From assembly GCA_016490735.1 (NCBI GenBank), contig JAEMWC010000342.1, positions 140,001 to 204,000 on the forward strand: DNA of 64,000 bases, read 5' to 3'. Below the pieces are notes generated by a model that saw only the letters and a program-made list of their open reading frames with translations, was not told where the DNA came from and did not search any database. Positions within the stretch are counted from its first letter, which is position 1, and the number at the start of each line of letters is the position of its first letter. The DNA is from Pachyseris speciosa. Its lineage: Eukaryota; Cnidaria; Anthozoa; Scleractinia; Pachyseridae. This document shows, piece after piece, positions 1 through 13,282 of the stretch. A program made the translations under genes and the position numbers.

Positions 1-105
1 CCTAATTATTATATCTTTGGTATTTTGTTTCTATTTTTTGTTTCTATTCTGTTTTTATTTTAGTTAGGCGAAGCTAAATAAATAAATAAATAAATAAATA
101 AACTA
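1..105 (-). other. 3' flank / polyadenylation region of the angiomotin-like gene
   Basis: Sequence just past the stop codon of the minus-strand gene. On the minus strand an AATAAA hexamer reads at about 54-59, some 47 bases beyond the stop, so this is a plausible 3' UTR end. A short AAATA simple repeat lies at 78-102. No coding sequence seen. Confidence 0.45.
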
Positions 106-3100
106 TTATTTAGTGTCATTCTTGTCGCTGTTGCCGTCGTCGTTGCTTAAGCTCCATGGCTGTTCTAAAGATACGGCCACCTTACTAACCCGTGATAATT
201 TGTCTCCAAGCACTTGAATTCTTTCATCTTTCTCTTTTAACTGTTCTAATAGGGACGAAACACTGAACGGTCCGTCTAGTTCCGCTATTCCTTCATCAGC
301 CGAATATGAATGCCATGGGTCTGTTGTCTGCCGGTCTGTAACCCAACCTCTTTGTTTGACGCGCATAGCATGTACCTTTTGTGGCGAATTCATGTGATTT
401 GTATAGAACTGTTGGAAAAGGAAATTATGAAATAGTAACAGTCGTAGCACCAAAATAAAAGGACTTTAATAACAAGCGAACAAAATCTGACGGCCGTTTT
501 CAATTGAGCATCGAAAGTAAATTGCAAAACTTGGGAAACTTTTTTTAAACAGTTAGCCGTAAAACCGAAACCAATCGCGACTTGCACGCGCGCATTTTCC
601 TGCGCTTTGCGACGGCTTCGTGAAGGTGCTTTGTATTCTGGTTGGCTCATTGCACTGTTTCGCTCTGTTGTGACTGGTCAGAGTAATTGCTTTGGTTTTG
701 GTTTTATGACGATCATTTGAAAACTGCTTTAACAGCTGTCATCTACAAGGAAGTATTAGATTAGAAACGGTGTCCAAGAAAGATACCTGCTTTTCAAGAT
801 ATACTGTTCTTTCGCGATTTTGTACGAGCGATGAGTAAAGTTGTTCTTTGTCTCGTAGAAGCTCTTCTAATTGTCTTCTTTGTTGGTTTATTGTGTTTTC
901 TAAATCATCTCTGGTTGAGGCAAAACCGTTACCTAAGAAAATTACAAAAAAAAAAAAAAAAAAAAAACACGAAAATAGAGTATTTTTATTGTAACAGATA
1001 AAAGTGGAACACACCAGCATTTTTCGAAACTTATCGTTCTGCTTCATCTACTGTCTTTATTTATCTCTTTCTGAATTCAACTGACTACTCCTGCTAATAA
1101 AATATTAGTTAAAAGTGTTATAATAGGGTCATTTAAGCTGGTAATTTTCTTGGTTTGGAGCAAAACTCGAAGATTGTTAGCCTTGCCTCGTTTTGAAACA
1201 GAGGCTATTTAGAGGGAATATTGAGTGCGTCGACCTAACGCCTACGCCGCGTTCAGTCAGTCTAGTTGATAGTTTTGTCGTCGTCTTGGCTCGTCTTGGC
1301 CAGTTTTCTTGATGATGATTAAACGGGCGATATTGTAACAAACCTCAGTTTGATCTGATAAAAAAATCGAATTATAAAGGGGCTGGATGTGTTTCCTTAT
1401 TGAAACAAAGTTTCATCAAGGTTGTTCTTTGTGCCTCTTACTTTGTAGATCATCTATCCGTTTGAGTTAAGGGATAAAATCAAAAAGAAAATCTCACAAA
1501 AGTCGGATGAGAGGCTTGTATTCTTACTTTGACTAATTAGCTGCCGTATGACATTGTTTTTGAGCTGTAGATCACTTCTGCACTTTTCAAGCGATTTCTG
1601 TCAGGACAGAACAGAAACAAAAAGTAAGACAACGGTACAACCTATCGTATCCTAATAATACATGGTTTTATGGTACTAAAAGTGTTTATTGTCGGTTTGG
1701 CGCCATGCTATCAACCAGTCAGTCACAAGCCAGAATTTGGTCTCAATAACGTAAAGCCACTAAAATTGATTAAAGTTGAATACCTTCTGTTTTCAAATAC
1801 TAAATAAAAGCTTTACCTGCAGTATAAATATTGTGTACGAGATGGCAGCAAACTTTGACGAGATTAAGGCGCCACTGGACGTCATTTTCAGCCCTGTTTG
1901 ATCTTAGTGACTACACGAACAGTTCCCACCCGGTGGATTCTTTAACGCTCCATGCGTTTTTCATACACTGTTCATTTCAATTGTCCCCTGCTCTGTTGAG
2001 CTGGAGTAGAAGCGAGACACTGGAGACTGGTAATGTCTGGGCAGCCCAACGACACGACTTTTAGTACTAAAGCTAAACCATTGTCACTGTTCACTGCAGT
2101 ATCTAATAGCTTAGTTAACGGATCAATATATTTTTAATGTAGATATTTCGTTACTCATCTGATCAATATTGCAGAAATATTATTGCACCTTCTCATCTTG
2201 GACTTGGTTCTTGTAATTCTGTAGTTCATCTGTCGACGTAAAATGGAATTAAAATAAGGACAATATTGTCGTGTTGATATTGTTAAAGTTTCTATTTCTG
2301 ATGTCTGATTATTCGATGTCCTAATCTGAAGTCGTTTCAAAACTATATTAAGAAAACCTTCGCTTTTCTTCTGTCTTCTTTGGATCTCATACCTGTCAAC
2401 TTTTTCCGAGTCAAATACATGAGATTTTCGTCCCCTCATGAACGAGATTTCCGAAAACGTTCCGGCTATTTCAGCCGATTCACCGAAGACGTCCGAACGC
2501 TACCGAAAATGTCTAAAGATCTTCCGACGACTTCTGAACACTTTCGAAGTAACTTCCGAAGGTAGTTCGAGCTCGTTTCCAGTCCCTCAGATGCAAACTG
2601 AAAAGCGACTTTTTACCTCCTCGCACAGTAAGGACTCAAGCGCCTTTTACTGGAACAGTTTTTGGGAAAATTGAATTGAATTTCTGTTGTTAATGTGTTA
2701 AAGAAAGCGTCATCCGGATTTGTCATTCAGGCATGAGACTCATAATGCGTGAGAGTTGGCAGGTATACGATGCGTGTTCGACAAACCAAGTAGTTCTTGT
2801 AAGCCTGGCTCAATTATAAACCAATTGTGTCATGCATTTGTTCAGTTCTGTCTATTGTCAGAAAGACATTGAATGGTCAAAAGCTCATCTTAATCAACGA
2901 ATTTTTTTTACCTATTTTTACGTGCACATTTTGTTTTCTAGTGGACCGGCCGGCTTAATAGTGGGCTTAATTTTCCGAGCTCATGAACAAATGCCAAAAA
3001 TAGCAACATTAATTAAAGCCCACTCGAAAAGTGGTGGGATTAAGGTATTTTATGAATTCTGAAAGTGGTTTACGTCTGGTAGAATCTCCTAGAATAGCAT

Positions 3101-5091
3101 AGTGTTGGTCATATCTTGAAAATTAATCCGGCGCATTGTAAAATGTCATTAAATATATTGTGCATTTTTGTATGATAGGCAAAATATAGCGTAAATAAAA
3201 CCACTCGACGCCTTGCGAATGGCGAATAGGTGTCGCCAATTATATTTTGATTAATATTTTTCTTGGACTGATCAAGATGAAAAACCGAGTTTTGTGATAA
3301 AAAAAATTCCGGTTTATATTTCGTTAATCAACGTTCCCTTTATTGTTAGCATTGCCCAGGGACAAATTCATTTAAAAAATCAGTACCCACTCAAGTTGGT
3401 CTTTGCGAAAGAAAATTAGAAAACTTCTATCTAGGAAACGTCTATTAATGAGGTCACTTTGTTACTGTCTTAATCTTATCAGAGAAACTACTGCTGTACA
3501 CATCAGAGCAACTCATTCTCTAATGGCCCTTTCTGTTGTAATTCCAACGCCAGTAAGCTATCACGGTCGTTCGAGTTTGGAATGACTAGTCTGAAGTAAC
3601 AACTATTGTCATCATGTCTTAAAGAGAAGAACTGAAGAAAGAAAGAAAGAAAGAAAAAAGGTTGACTCAAATATCAAACAAATATCACGTATAGTGCCGA
3701 TTACAAGTTCTATATTATAAATGAAGATGAGAATGAAGTAAATGGAAAAATTGTTTCAGAACCTGAGAAACATCAGTCGAGACAAATATTAAATGTCTCC
3801 AATACATTAGAATATTCTGGCCTTATTTTACAGTTGATTATGATGCCTTACAGCTCCACGAGTCATCTCTCAATACTCGAACTCACCCCTGTAGTACAGT
3901 TTGGTTTTATTTGCTGTGTGAAGCTACACCAGTTGATAGGTACAGAGTTTCACAATGTTCTCTTGGTTTGCCACTCACTTCTTGTTTGGGACTCGACTAT
4001 ACTTTCTTTTACACTGAGTCAAAAATGTTCTTTTCAATCCAAAATATTTCTCACCTTGCAGCTGTTTGTTATTTTCTTGCAGTTTTCCCATATCACGCTC
4101 CATCTTAGCCCTCGCGCTCCATTCCAGACTCTCTCGTTTTCTGCAGGACATTTGTAACTCGTGATATGCACAGCGCATGGTCTTCAACTCGCATTCAACC
4201 TTCAGAAAGGAAACAAATGTCTGCTGTAGCGAGCATATTCCTTTGAAGATTACAAATTAGACAGCAGCAGCCTCTGTGATTTGACTGACCAAGGCTCACG
4301 TCAGATCACGTGCCAGAAATATCAAACAATTATGTCATAGACGCGCGTTAGGTATGGGATGGTTGATTGGCAACGAGGAGCGTAGCAAGAAGTTGGATTT
4401 AAAAATCTCCTATTTAACAGGTGCAAGTGGAAAAAATGTATCTATTAATAACCACCAAGAAAAATTACTAGATTTTACTGAATTCGTTTTGCAACAGTGA
4501 CCTTAAAACGATTAATGGCTCCTATTTCTGGGACATGGCTGAGTATAATGGCAAATATCTCATGGCTGCTGAATCAATCAATACTCTGGAATTGCATTAT
4601 ACAGTGCTCCAATTTTTAATGTCAATTAGCCAACGCGGCTAGGCTACCTAACATCTCAATTTATACAATGCCATAGAATGCCAATCAGAATGCAGGAAAG
4701 CCGTTGTGTATTCGCAGTCTTCCACCGAACCTTCCCATCGTGCAATGTAATGATTGTATGGGGCTATGCATTTTCTATAGCATGGCTTGTGTAAAGGCGA
4801 GTGTATATACTAAGAAAACACAAGCGACTCGTTGGATATTCCATGGTATACCACTCGAGACCCGGGGGGTATTTCCAGGAAAATTGGGTGAGGGTGTGCG
4901 GCCCTCTTCCTGAAACCCTTATCCCATTTCAGACCGAAATTTGCGATTTTTCCCTACCCTATTTCAGACCTGACCAAAATTTCCATACCTTATTTTTAGA
5001 CCTATTTTACATACAAGGTTGGCGTAAACATAATTTGAGAAGGACTTTTGTTGATGGTCTTATCGCCTAATGGTGAAGAATTAGCTTCTTC

Positions 5092-5161
<70 letters not shown>

Positions 5162-8100
5162 CTTTATTTACCCTCGATAGTATTTATAGCACAATGGCTA
5201 GTGGGGCCGAGCAAATACAGAAACAAACAAATTCAAATTAAATCAAATCAAATGTTGGTTTTTGGGAGAGGGGAAAACCGGAGTACCCGGAGAAAAACCT
5301 CTCGGAGCAGAGTAGAGAACCAACAAACTCAACTCACTTATGACACCGAGTCCGGGAATCGAACCCGGGACACATTGATGGAAGGCGAGCGCTCTCACCA
5401 CTACGCCAACCCTGCTCCCCTAAAAAACATACCCAAAAGAAGACTAGAGTGCACAAGCCATACCCTATCAGTTGAGACTAAAATGGTCAAAGTCGATACC
5501 CTATTTCAGACCAAAACGGCTGAAAAACCATACCCTTTGAAGGCCACACATACCTATATAGCCCACACTGATAAGGGAGTATCCCCCCGGGACTTGAAAA
5601 CATTGCATAACTAGTATAACTAACTAGTATAGACTAGGAGTATATGTCTCATATCCAAAGCCCGCTCGTGGAATAATATTCAAAGGTGTTCTTTTTAAAC
5701 TGCGTAACTTGAATAAATAACTGGTCTTCCATTTATTCAAATCCTTAATTCCTCATCGACTTAGGTATATTTATCATATTCAGTTCTAGATTATCGTGTC
5801 TTTATCCTCCGATCTAAGGGCTTATTACGATGTTACTAAGTGCCTATCTCTTAGCTGGTTTGAAGGGGCGATATACCTGGATGTTAACGAAACAAGAAGT
5901 GATTTTATGAAGAAATTAAAAAAGGGAAAAGAAAACATACTCAAACATCCAGACAGTCCATTACAACACGGGTGCATGTCAGGTTGGGAGCGGACTGTTG
6001 TTTTGCTGTTTGTCCATCAAGGTTTAACCTCCAAATTTACTTTTTCGATCACCATAAAAATCGTTATTTTCTTTACCATAAACAGTAAAAATCACCCCAA
6101 AATATGGGGCTATGCAATACATAAACTACGATGGCCTTTCAAAATTGCATGAAATCTCAAGAAGATAATAAGAATGAAAGGTCAAAAAGTGACAAAAAAC
6201 GTAGCATTTGGGTGTAACTTCCTCTGAATGGAACACTTTGCGGTTGTGGGTTCAAATTTCGTTCTGTCTTGATTTTTGTTTTGGCTTTTTTCCGCAATTA
6301 CTCAAATTTCGCACAGAATTACGACGGTCTGTCGTGTATCAGTTCTCGTAGTTTAAGCATAGGATATTTCATATATTTACTCCCATAGAGTTTTAATCCG
6401 GCCGTTTCGTCCTTCACTTACCGTTTGCAGGTTATTCATCTTGAGGTACACACTTTCCAGTTTCCCCCTCAACGCCACATTATCGCGCGATAACAGTTCC
6501 ACCATTTTCGTTGCTCTTGTAGCAACATCTGTATCCACTGGCGACAAATCCGCTTCTGTGTCCTTATCTTCGTCGTAAATATCTACCGAATTGAGAAAGA
6601 TTATAGAAGGGGTTAAGAGTTTTTTCAGTCATTCAAACATTTTCGTTTTGCAACACCATCGAGAAAAATCGAAACCATCGCATCATTATTTGATCTATGC
6701 GCCTTTTCCCGCCATTACAGAGTGTACCTCTTGTCCCTGGTTGATGCTATTCTCTCGTTAAAACACGTTTATGGAATAAGTGACTTTACTATGGAAAGCA
6801 ATTAAAGTGTTAACCACTATAGAGAAAAATCAAAAGCCAACGCACGACATCCAGATTTTCCCGCCACTGCGGGCACCGGTTCCACGTGTTAGCGCCTCCG
6901 TTTGTCACCCGTTGTATTTTTCTAGCCGAACTTGACACTCATTGCCATTTACTTCGCGCGCTTGACACCGCGCGCAAGCTTTCTCGAACTTGCTTGTGAG
7001 TGCAACTTGTTGTGCAGAAAGAAATTTGATTGGTTTACTGGCTTATCTCAAACCGGTCCTAGGCTGCAGGCTATTTTTGCGTCTACCGTACAGTGAGTGA
7101 AGAGATGGTTTCAGAATTGTTCATTCTCCTTCCTTGCGAGTTCCGGCCCGCTATCCTTGTCTTTCGCCTCCCTTTGTCAAGCATTCCATAAATTTTGCCT
7201 CTAAAATAACTTAACTTACCAAACTCATGTTCTTCATCGCTGCCCTTAAAACTGAAATCTCTTTCGTAGCCATCAACAGTAGTAGACTCATCGCCACTGT
7301 AGGATAAATTGACAATGTTGTGATTCGGCAACTCCTCAATGATTCCTATTCGCTGAATGTTCGTTTTTTCCTCGTCGTCAGAAGTAGGATCCAATCTTTG
7401 TTCGTTGTCATCGTCATCATCAAACTCACTAACAGTTATAACAGGAGTCTGTAACTGAATGCCATTGTTAACAGCGAAGAATGTTTTTGTTGGCTTGGAT
7501 AATTGCGATTCGTTACTTTTCGATGAGGACAACTTTGCTGCTTCGCTCAGAAGGATTTTTCTGTCTTTAGTGTCTGTTACTTCTAGGTCATCTAAAATAT
7601 TAACAGCGAGGGAAAACAAAGAAAAGGTTAGCAGTGGCTAACACTGAAAAAAAAAGTTTAATTTTGTCAGTTAGATACTTTGTACTATACTATCCCGCGG
7701 CTGTTTTCATAGATAGTAATACCGCCAATACGGGCTGGTAATTGAATAACATCTCCGTTCGATGACCAAAATGGACTTGATATCGAGACCTACGGTATAC
7801 AGACAACAGAAGTTAATAACCGACTGAAATACTTATCTTCCTTGCCGTAGGACCAACCATGCTTTTATTGTTCAGAAGTTAATAAACAGTGCGGAACTAT
7901 TTTTAGTTCCTTTCAGTCTCCGAAGTACAACTGATTTTAATTAATATCATATCTTTTGAAGACATCTTTTAATGTCTCGTCTTAATATACGAAGGTCAAA
8001 GTCTGAAGCAATCAAAGGAAACAAGACATGAATGAACTCCTCATTTAATACCGGCAATACGGGCTGGTAATTGAATAATATCTCCGTTCGATGACCAAAA

Positions 8101-9935
8101 TGGATTTGATTTCGAGACCTACGGTGTACAGACAACAGAAGTTATTAACCGTAATACTTATCTTCCTGGCCGTATGACCAACCATGCTTTTTTTTATTGT
8201 TCAGAAGTTAATAAACAGTGCGGAATTATTTTTATTCTCCGAAGTACAACTGATTTTAATTGATATCTTATCTTTTGAAGACATCTTTTAATGTCTCGTC
8301 TTAATATATCGAGGCCAAAGTCTGAACCAGTCAAACGAAACGAAACATGAGTGAACTCATGACTTTTCACTTAGGCTGCCATTTGTTGGCAATCAACCAA
8401 CAATATATGGAAGTTATTGCAGTGGGGCAAAACAAATGTTTGTAACAACGTAACAATATACTAAGTACGCGTAATGTGAATTCTCTCGTTACCACGTTGC
8501 AACGGGCTGCAAAGCGAGGCAAATATCACTACGTACACTGATAAACAGCGCAAGGTTCTTCCATCCCGTGTTATATTTGCTGGTTCATACAATACTGATC
8601 TCTAAATAAAAACACATAGTAAAAAGTTGACAATTTTAAGGATTCCAAAAGCAGTTAACTGTTTTCGTTGAAATCCGCGTAAACTTTCAGGAGCGTGCCT
8701 GCAGTTACTGCGGGGCGTTTCGCTACACTGCAGTTTGGTCGATTCATAAACTCTGATGTCTGAATTCAATTTACACCTTACACCAACACTGTGATACACA
8801 CAAGCCAAGAATTATTCTTCAGCCGAATGAGAAATAATGACACTTTTTTCCTCGAAGATGTAGCGAAACGACCGGATATTGTGTGGGCCATTTTATTGTA
8901 TCAGATGGTAATTTGAAATTTCTGTAAGCAAAATTGCTGATTGTTAAACACATCAACAGTTTAAACAGGTAAACATTAATTTTAGAAGAATACTAGCTAT
9001 AGTGCAGATAATGGTTGCTAATCACGGCATAACTTCACAGTACAGTTGCAATCTCGTGACTTCACCGACTCGTGTGTGGTCGCTAATTCATGGTTTGTTT
9101 TAGCAAATTAAAGAAGAGCATAAAGCATTGTGTGAACTGCGATAATGGGCAATAATATGTAAACCTCAAAGAAAAACAGCCATTGTTAACTTAGACATTT
9201 TTCCTTTCGGTTTTCAAATACATGGGACGAAAACAAAGAGAATAGAATAATTACTGAGAACAATCGAAACAGGCGGAATAAGTATCAGCGATTTAGTAAC
9301 CGGCTTAGTCGGTAGTTAAAAGTTTGTGTTTCTTGTTAACTTTATTGGCCAGCTAAGTCTAAATAAAAACAGAGTTAAATGCCTAATCTGCCAGGATGAT
9401 AGCAGGTTTTAATGAAATTGAAATTCTAATAACTGTCATGGGACTTATACTAAAACCCTTGAAGTAAGTACATTTGGCCTGCAGGGCCTTAAGAATCATC
9501 CATTGTCCAAACAAACTACAATTTACACGATTGCTTTGACCAAGTTGAAATAAAACTTTCGCTTAGGGGCCAATTGTTTTGAAACTCTCGCCCGATAGAC
9601 CACATTTTAAGAGTCTCTTAGCCATCTTCGTCAAGCTATAGACCGCTTAATGCACTGTTTGAAGGTATAGTAGGTTCTTATCTCGCGGTTTTCGGCTTTG
9701 TTTGTTTATGAACAAGAACATCATGGCCAGAGAAGCTAAGTTTTAAAAGCGATTACAGTAGTAAATTACGTACAATATTGTGTTACCAACTCGGGAAGGC
9801 AGGATTATATTTTAATTGGTTTCACGGTTAATCGAAAGATATGGGCATGAAGGGGTCAAGTATTTCTGCATACTTATTACTTACCTAGCAATGACTCATC
9901 CAGTTGTAGTAAAACAGCTCCATTCACCAGGTACC
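106..9935 (-). CDS. Angiomotin-family coiled-coil protein with SAM-domain half (5' end not found)
   Basis: Six exons in transcript order: 9935-9885, 7591-7220, 6582-6422, 4199-4055, 932-787, 408-106 (stop TAA). Every border is AG/GT and all phases agree (1,1,0,1,0), giving one continuous frame. The first two exons join into the second half of a SAM domain (short motifs LVNGAVLLQL, DDLEV, then KDRKILLSEAAKL). An acidic, Ser-rich linker follows (DDDDDNE). Then comes coiled coil that aligns without gaps to the human angiomotin coiled coil as I remember it: a block like MLEEENERLRRELE, the 'SCKRE.LE' block (here SCRKRESLEW), and near the C-terminus 'LLREKEERI' (here LLEQLKEKDERI). Angiomotins scaffold tight junctions and actin and restrain YAP in Hippo signalling. 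The vertebrate C-terminal PDZ ligand is absent; this protein ends NDTK. The first SAM half and any PPxY segment must lie upstream and were not identified. Confidence 0.75.
478..722 (-). repeat. CCAAT-rich MITE, copy 1 (family M1)
   Basis: Inverted-orientation copy of a roughly 250-280 bp foldback element also present at 20248-20527 and 46150-46385. Shared landmarks are a terminal GCGGTTTTCAATTGAG-like stretch, GGTTTTGGTTTT runs, a GCGCGCGTGCAAGTCGCG-like core and several ATTGG/CCAAT boxes. It lies between the last two exons of the angiomotin-like gene. No protein is encoded. Confidence 0.7.
933..4054. other. Intron of the angiomotin-like gene; no gene recognised
   Basis: About 3.1 kb between two well-supported exons. 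Apart from a homopolymer near 944-966 next to the splice acceptor and a short GAAA repeat near 3636, I see no coding region with splice context and no convincing RNA gene. Short open frames here lack similarity and codon structure. Confidence 0.5.
5091..5420 (-). mobile_element. tRNA-derived SINE, copy 1 (family SINE-A)
   Basis: Read on the minus strand it starts with a tRNA-like head. There is an A box (TGGCGTAGTGGTGAGAGCG) and a B box (GGGTTCGATTCC), followed by a body containing CTCCGGGTACTCCGG and a 3' tail of TTA repeats (5091-5160). Further copies lie at 16171-16430 and 59571-59858. The body motif resembles the conserved central domain I associate with MetaSINEs; that assignment is from memory. 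It sits in an intron of the angiomotin-like gene. Confidence 0.8.
7702..8365. repeat. Tandem duplication, unit about 329 bp, two copies
   Basis: The block from about 7702 to 8045 is repeated at about 8046-8365: CGGGCTGGTAATTGAATAA occurs at 7731 and again at 8060. The copies stay collinear through several hundred bases with scattered substitutions and small indels, ending in ACATGAATGAACTC and ACATGAGTGAACTC respectively. It lies in the first visible intron of the angiomotin-like gene, and no coding potential was seen in either copy. Confidence 0.85.
8366..9884. other. Intronic sequence without recognised genes
   Basis: AT-rich intron of the angiomotin-like gene between its first two visible exons. 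No splice-bounded coding exon, repeat family or RNA gene could be supported. Confidence 0.45.
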
Positions 9936-12900
9936 CTGGAATAAACCCACAATTATTGAATGTCTTCGACTTAAACTTATATTTAATGAGAGAGAAATAG
10001 ACCAAAAATATATCAAAGATGAGGTCCCTATGATTAAAACGTGTGCAACGTTCGATTGTATACAATACAAGCCTTTGATGAGAGTTTTAAAGCGATTTCC
10101 AATGTCAACATTAGAGGAAAGAACCTGAAATTTTTTGCGGCAGTTTTCTGTGAGCTCCGTGCCAGCTGCCATGCTTAAAGCCGCGAAGTAAATGAGTTTA
10201 CCTGCTCTCTTCTTTAATTTAATGAGGAAATAAATCTGGTTTCTGAGCGGGCTGTATTATCAGTAAAATATGGCCTACCCTTGAACCTCTTGGCGTATTT
10301 TGAAAGACCAATTGTTTTCAACCACAGGACGACGTCCTCGGTACTCCAATCCATAGTAAATGCTTTCTTGCAAGGTAAGTCCCTCGCTCGTAAAGCTCAG
10401 CGCAAACGGTTATGGAGCAAACCGCAAAACCTCAACTCATTAATGCTTTGTTTTCATGCAAACGCTTAATGGGAAACTCGTCAAGATGAAAGGCACGAAG
10501 ATCGATTCCAGGATGCACTTAAATGACCTTGCAACAATTAGCAGTCACACTTCTCAAACAACTTGACGTCATTTGAGCCTTGGCGGATTGTGTAAATTGA
10601 TTTTGACAACTTAGCAATGCAATGCCAACGCTATGCATTGTTGCAAACTCACCAGTTAATGAACATGCTGACTACGTTTTGATGACGCTGTCTTACAGTT
10701 CCTTAGCATTTAAAATACGAGGGTAGATAAAACCTAGAGGTCCACCTGCACCTATAACATATTTGGCACCAATGAATAATAAGTTGTTATCATTCATAAA
10801 ATTCAGCATTCAATATTATTTTTACTGTACGACCTGCTTCAGTTGAGTTTTAATCTCTTTAATATGTGGATAATTCTTCACTTTTTTGCTATTTTAATGT
10901 CACTCCTCTTCCCTCTAGATGAATCTAAGGTTTAAGAAAGAACTTTTAGCCGACTAATTCCGTTCAGCTCCGAAACATGTTGTGGTCAAATGCACGTACC
11001 TGTAGGCGTTGTCCCGACCGTCACTTCTGTAATCTTCAGAAACATGAACTTTGCTCCCGGCTACGCACTTCTAAACTCTACGAGACCAATTCGCAGTCAC
11101 CGTCGTTGTTTGCTTTAACGATTCCTTGTTATTCAAGTATGAAGGTACATCACACAAAGTTTTTGCATCTGTCGCGGAGGTAAATAGATTAAATGACGAA
11201 ATAAAAAACAGCTCGCCACGACATGACGTCATCAGGCAAATCAGGGGCCGTGGAAATTGCCGTAGAACAGAAAAATCACTGTGCATAGCAACACTCGTTT
11301 CCATTTTTTTGAATTGCAGTCAGGCAGCTTTCAATGTTATTTGTGACTCCAGCATGAGCAAGTCGAAAAATCTCGGGCTTTCTCTCTGAAATTTCGCTAT
11401 GGACTCGGCTTTTTGTTTGTTTTTGCTTCCTTTTAAGTTGGTTTGTGGAGTTTTCGGTCTCCCGTGAGTCTTGCTTTTCTGCTGGGAAACTTTGGAGTCA
11501 AGGCTAATACAAAGTAGTTCACTGCTGACTGGGGCTAAACATGAGGAATAACATGAAGAATGCAATGATTTCCTTAGATTATATCAGTTCATACAAAGTT
11601 GAACGTACGTGATACAGTTATATTACTGATAAACAGGGCTGGTCAGAATAACCATTCGACTCATCCATAATTCAAAGCCTTTGCAAATTTGAGACCAGTC
11701 ATCCAACTAAGAAAGCCGGTTTGTGACGGGGGTGTCTCACAAATACGGAGCAAGATTTGTCCCGCCCACCAATGATTTCTATGTTTAAAATTTTAGTACA
11801 AATCTACTAGCGTTCTATTACGAATGCCGTTCTGACTGGCTACGCTACTCGCTATCTATTTTTAAAAGAGCTCGAGATTTCTACGACGGATAGAACTCGA
11901 AAACGAATGATCTAATTGTTTTAGTATAAATCTACTAGTCGTTCAAAACTAAGCAAGTAAATTATCTAAATCCTTCTCGCAGACACTTAAAAAACGCGAA
12001 GAAGCGGCAGCCATTTTGTTGACAACCGCTACTCACTATGTATCACAGATATAGCTCGAGTAGCGTAGCCAATCAGAGAACGGCATTCGTGATACAACGC
12101 TAGTAAATTTATACTAATCTGTGATAGATAGTGAGTAGCGGTTGTCAACAAAGAGGGCCGCCGCTTCTTGGTGTTTTCGAAGTGTCTGCGAGGAGGATTT
12201 AGATAATTTACTTGTTTAGTTTTGAACAACTGGTAGATTTATACTAAAACAATTAGATTATTCGCTCTCGATTTCTATGCGTGAAAGCTGATTCGGGCGC
12301 AGCTCATTTTTTATCTAATATAATTGTTAATTATTGCATGGGCCGTTCGGTGCTACAACGCCACAAACTGAACTAATTCCATGTTCTCTGCGTTAGGCTT
12401 GAACGAGTGTGTTTCAATTTGTCGCTGGTACTAGTCCTTTTTCAGGCTTCCCCACACTAATCCGGATAAATTCTAAAAGTACCTATCTGGGTGGATTAAG
12501 ACAATGCAGAGCCAAATGTTAAACCGTTGAAAACTCAGACAATAAATGAATCGATCGGTTGCTTAAAGTGCACATGTGCATGAGTAGAAAATTAACTACC
12601 TTTTTTTACTTTTTTACATAGCTTATACTCCCCATATTTCATTTTTCAGTCGTTTCCCTATTTTTTATGAAGAGGATTCGCTATTTGTAGGGGTTCCAAA
12701 ATTCCCGTCGTGGCCTGATAGAGTGAATCTTAATAGTTGACGACATTTTTATCCCACGGAACTCATAAAAACAGAGTGACTCACTCGACTGAGTACACAC
12801 GAGTGACGTCACGACTCTTATTCACCAGACCACAAGTTCTTGTCTAGAATTTTATTGAGAAAGTCCCAACTTTTGTCGCATTTTAAAATAAGTCCCTGCT

Positions 12901-13282
12901 GCTTTTAGTAAATTATTTTCCCCTCAAAATAGTTCTTAAAAAAGCACCTTTTTTTCATATTGGAGAAAAAAACTGGCTTTGAAATTTCGGCTCATGTGCA
13001 CTTAAAAGAAACGCAAAGCAAAAATGAATGATGGCGATATCTTGTAATAAAGGAAGTAAATTATAATAAGTTATCGAGCTGCAATATAACGAATGTTCTC
13101 TGAAAGTGAAGTCAATTTCTTCTATTCAAAGATATGATGCCCAGTAGCCATGACAAAGGACCGTCTTTAGCGTGCTTTCAGGATGTGGCGGTAACCATGG
13201 CTATAAGAGAAGTCGATTTCCATTTACCTCAGACTTTAGTATTCGAAATGTGAATCTCCTTTCTTTTGCTAAGATCTTAAAA
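9936..13282. other. Spacer expected to hold the missing 5' exons of the angiomotin-like gene
   Basis: The first visible exon of the minus-strand gene (9935-9885) needs a partner ending in phase 1 that encodes the first half of the SAM domain. I tested the possible donor near 10200; its phase-1 frame hits a stop. No SAM-like exon was found up to 13282. A CRE-like TGACGTCA-type site at about 11225 and a MITE cluster at 11790-12290 are the only structures I can name. The true 5' exons may be here but too short or divergent, or may lie further upstream. Confidence 0.4.
11790..12290. repeat. Cluster of palindromic MITEs (family M2), copies 1-2
   Basis: Repeated and inverted copies of a unit with the terminal motif TTTTAGTATAAATCTACTAG, an internal ATGCCGTTCTCTGATTGGCTACGC-type segment (CCAAT box) and a GCCATTTTGTTGACAACCGC segment, each seen in both orientations. 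Single copies occur at 42514-42840 and 62481-62712. The arrangement suggests one element inserted into or beside another in opposite orientation. No transposase is encoded. Confidence 0.75.

Noticed and set aside
5048..5614. 188-residue frame with a long poly-Asn run
   Set aside because: Reads through the TAA microsatellite and a SINE in antisense; no gene.
10281..10469. Plus-strand ORF ending near a good CAAG/GTAAGT donor
   Set aside because: No recognisable domain, no compatible downstream exon before 13283, and the MGAT4-like gene already has a good first exon.
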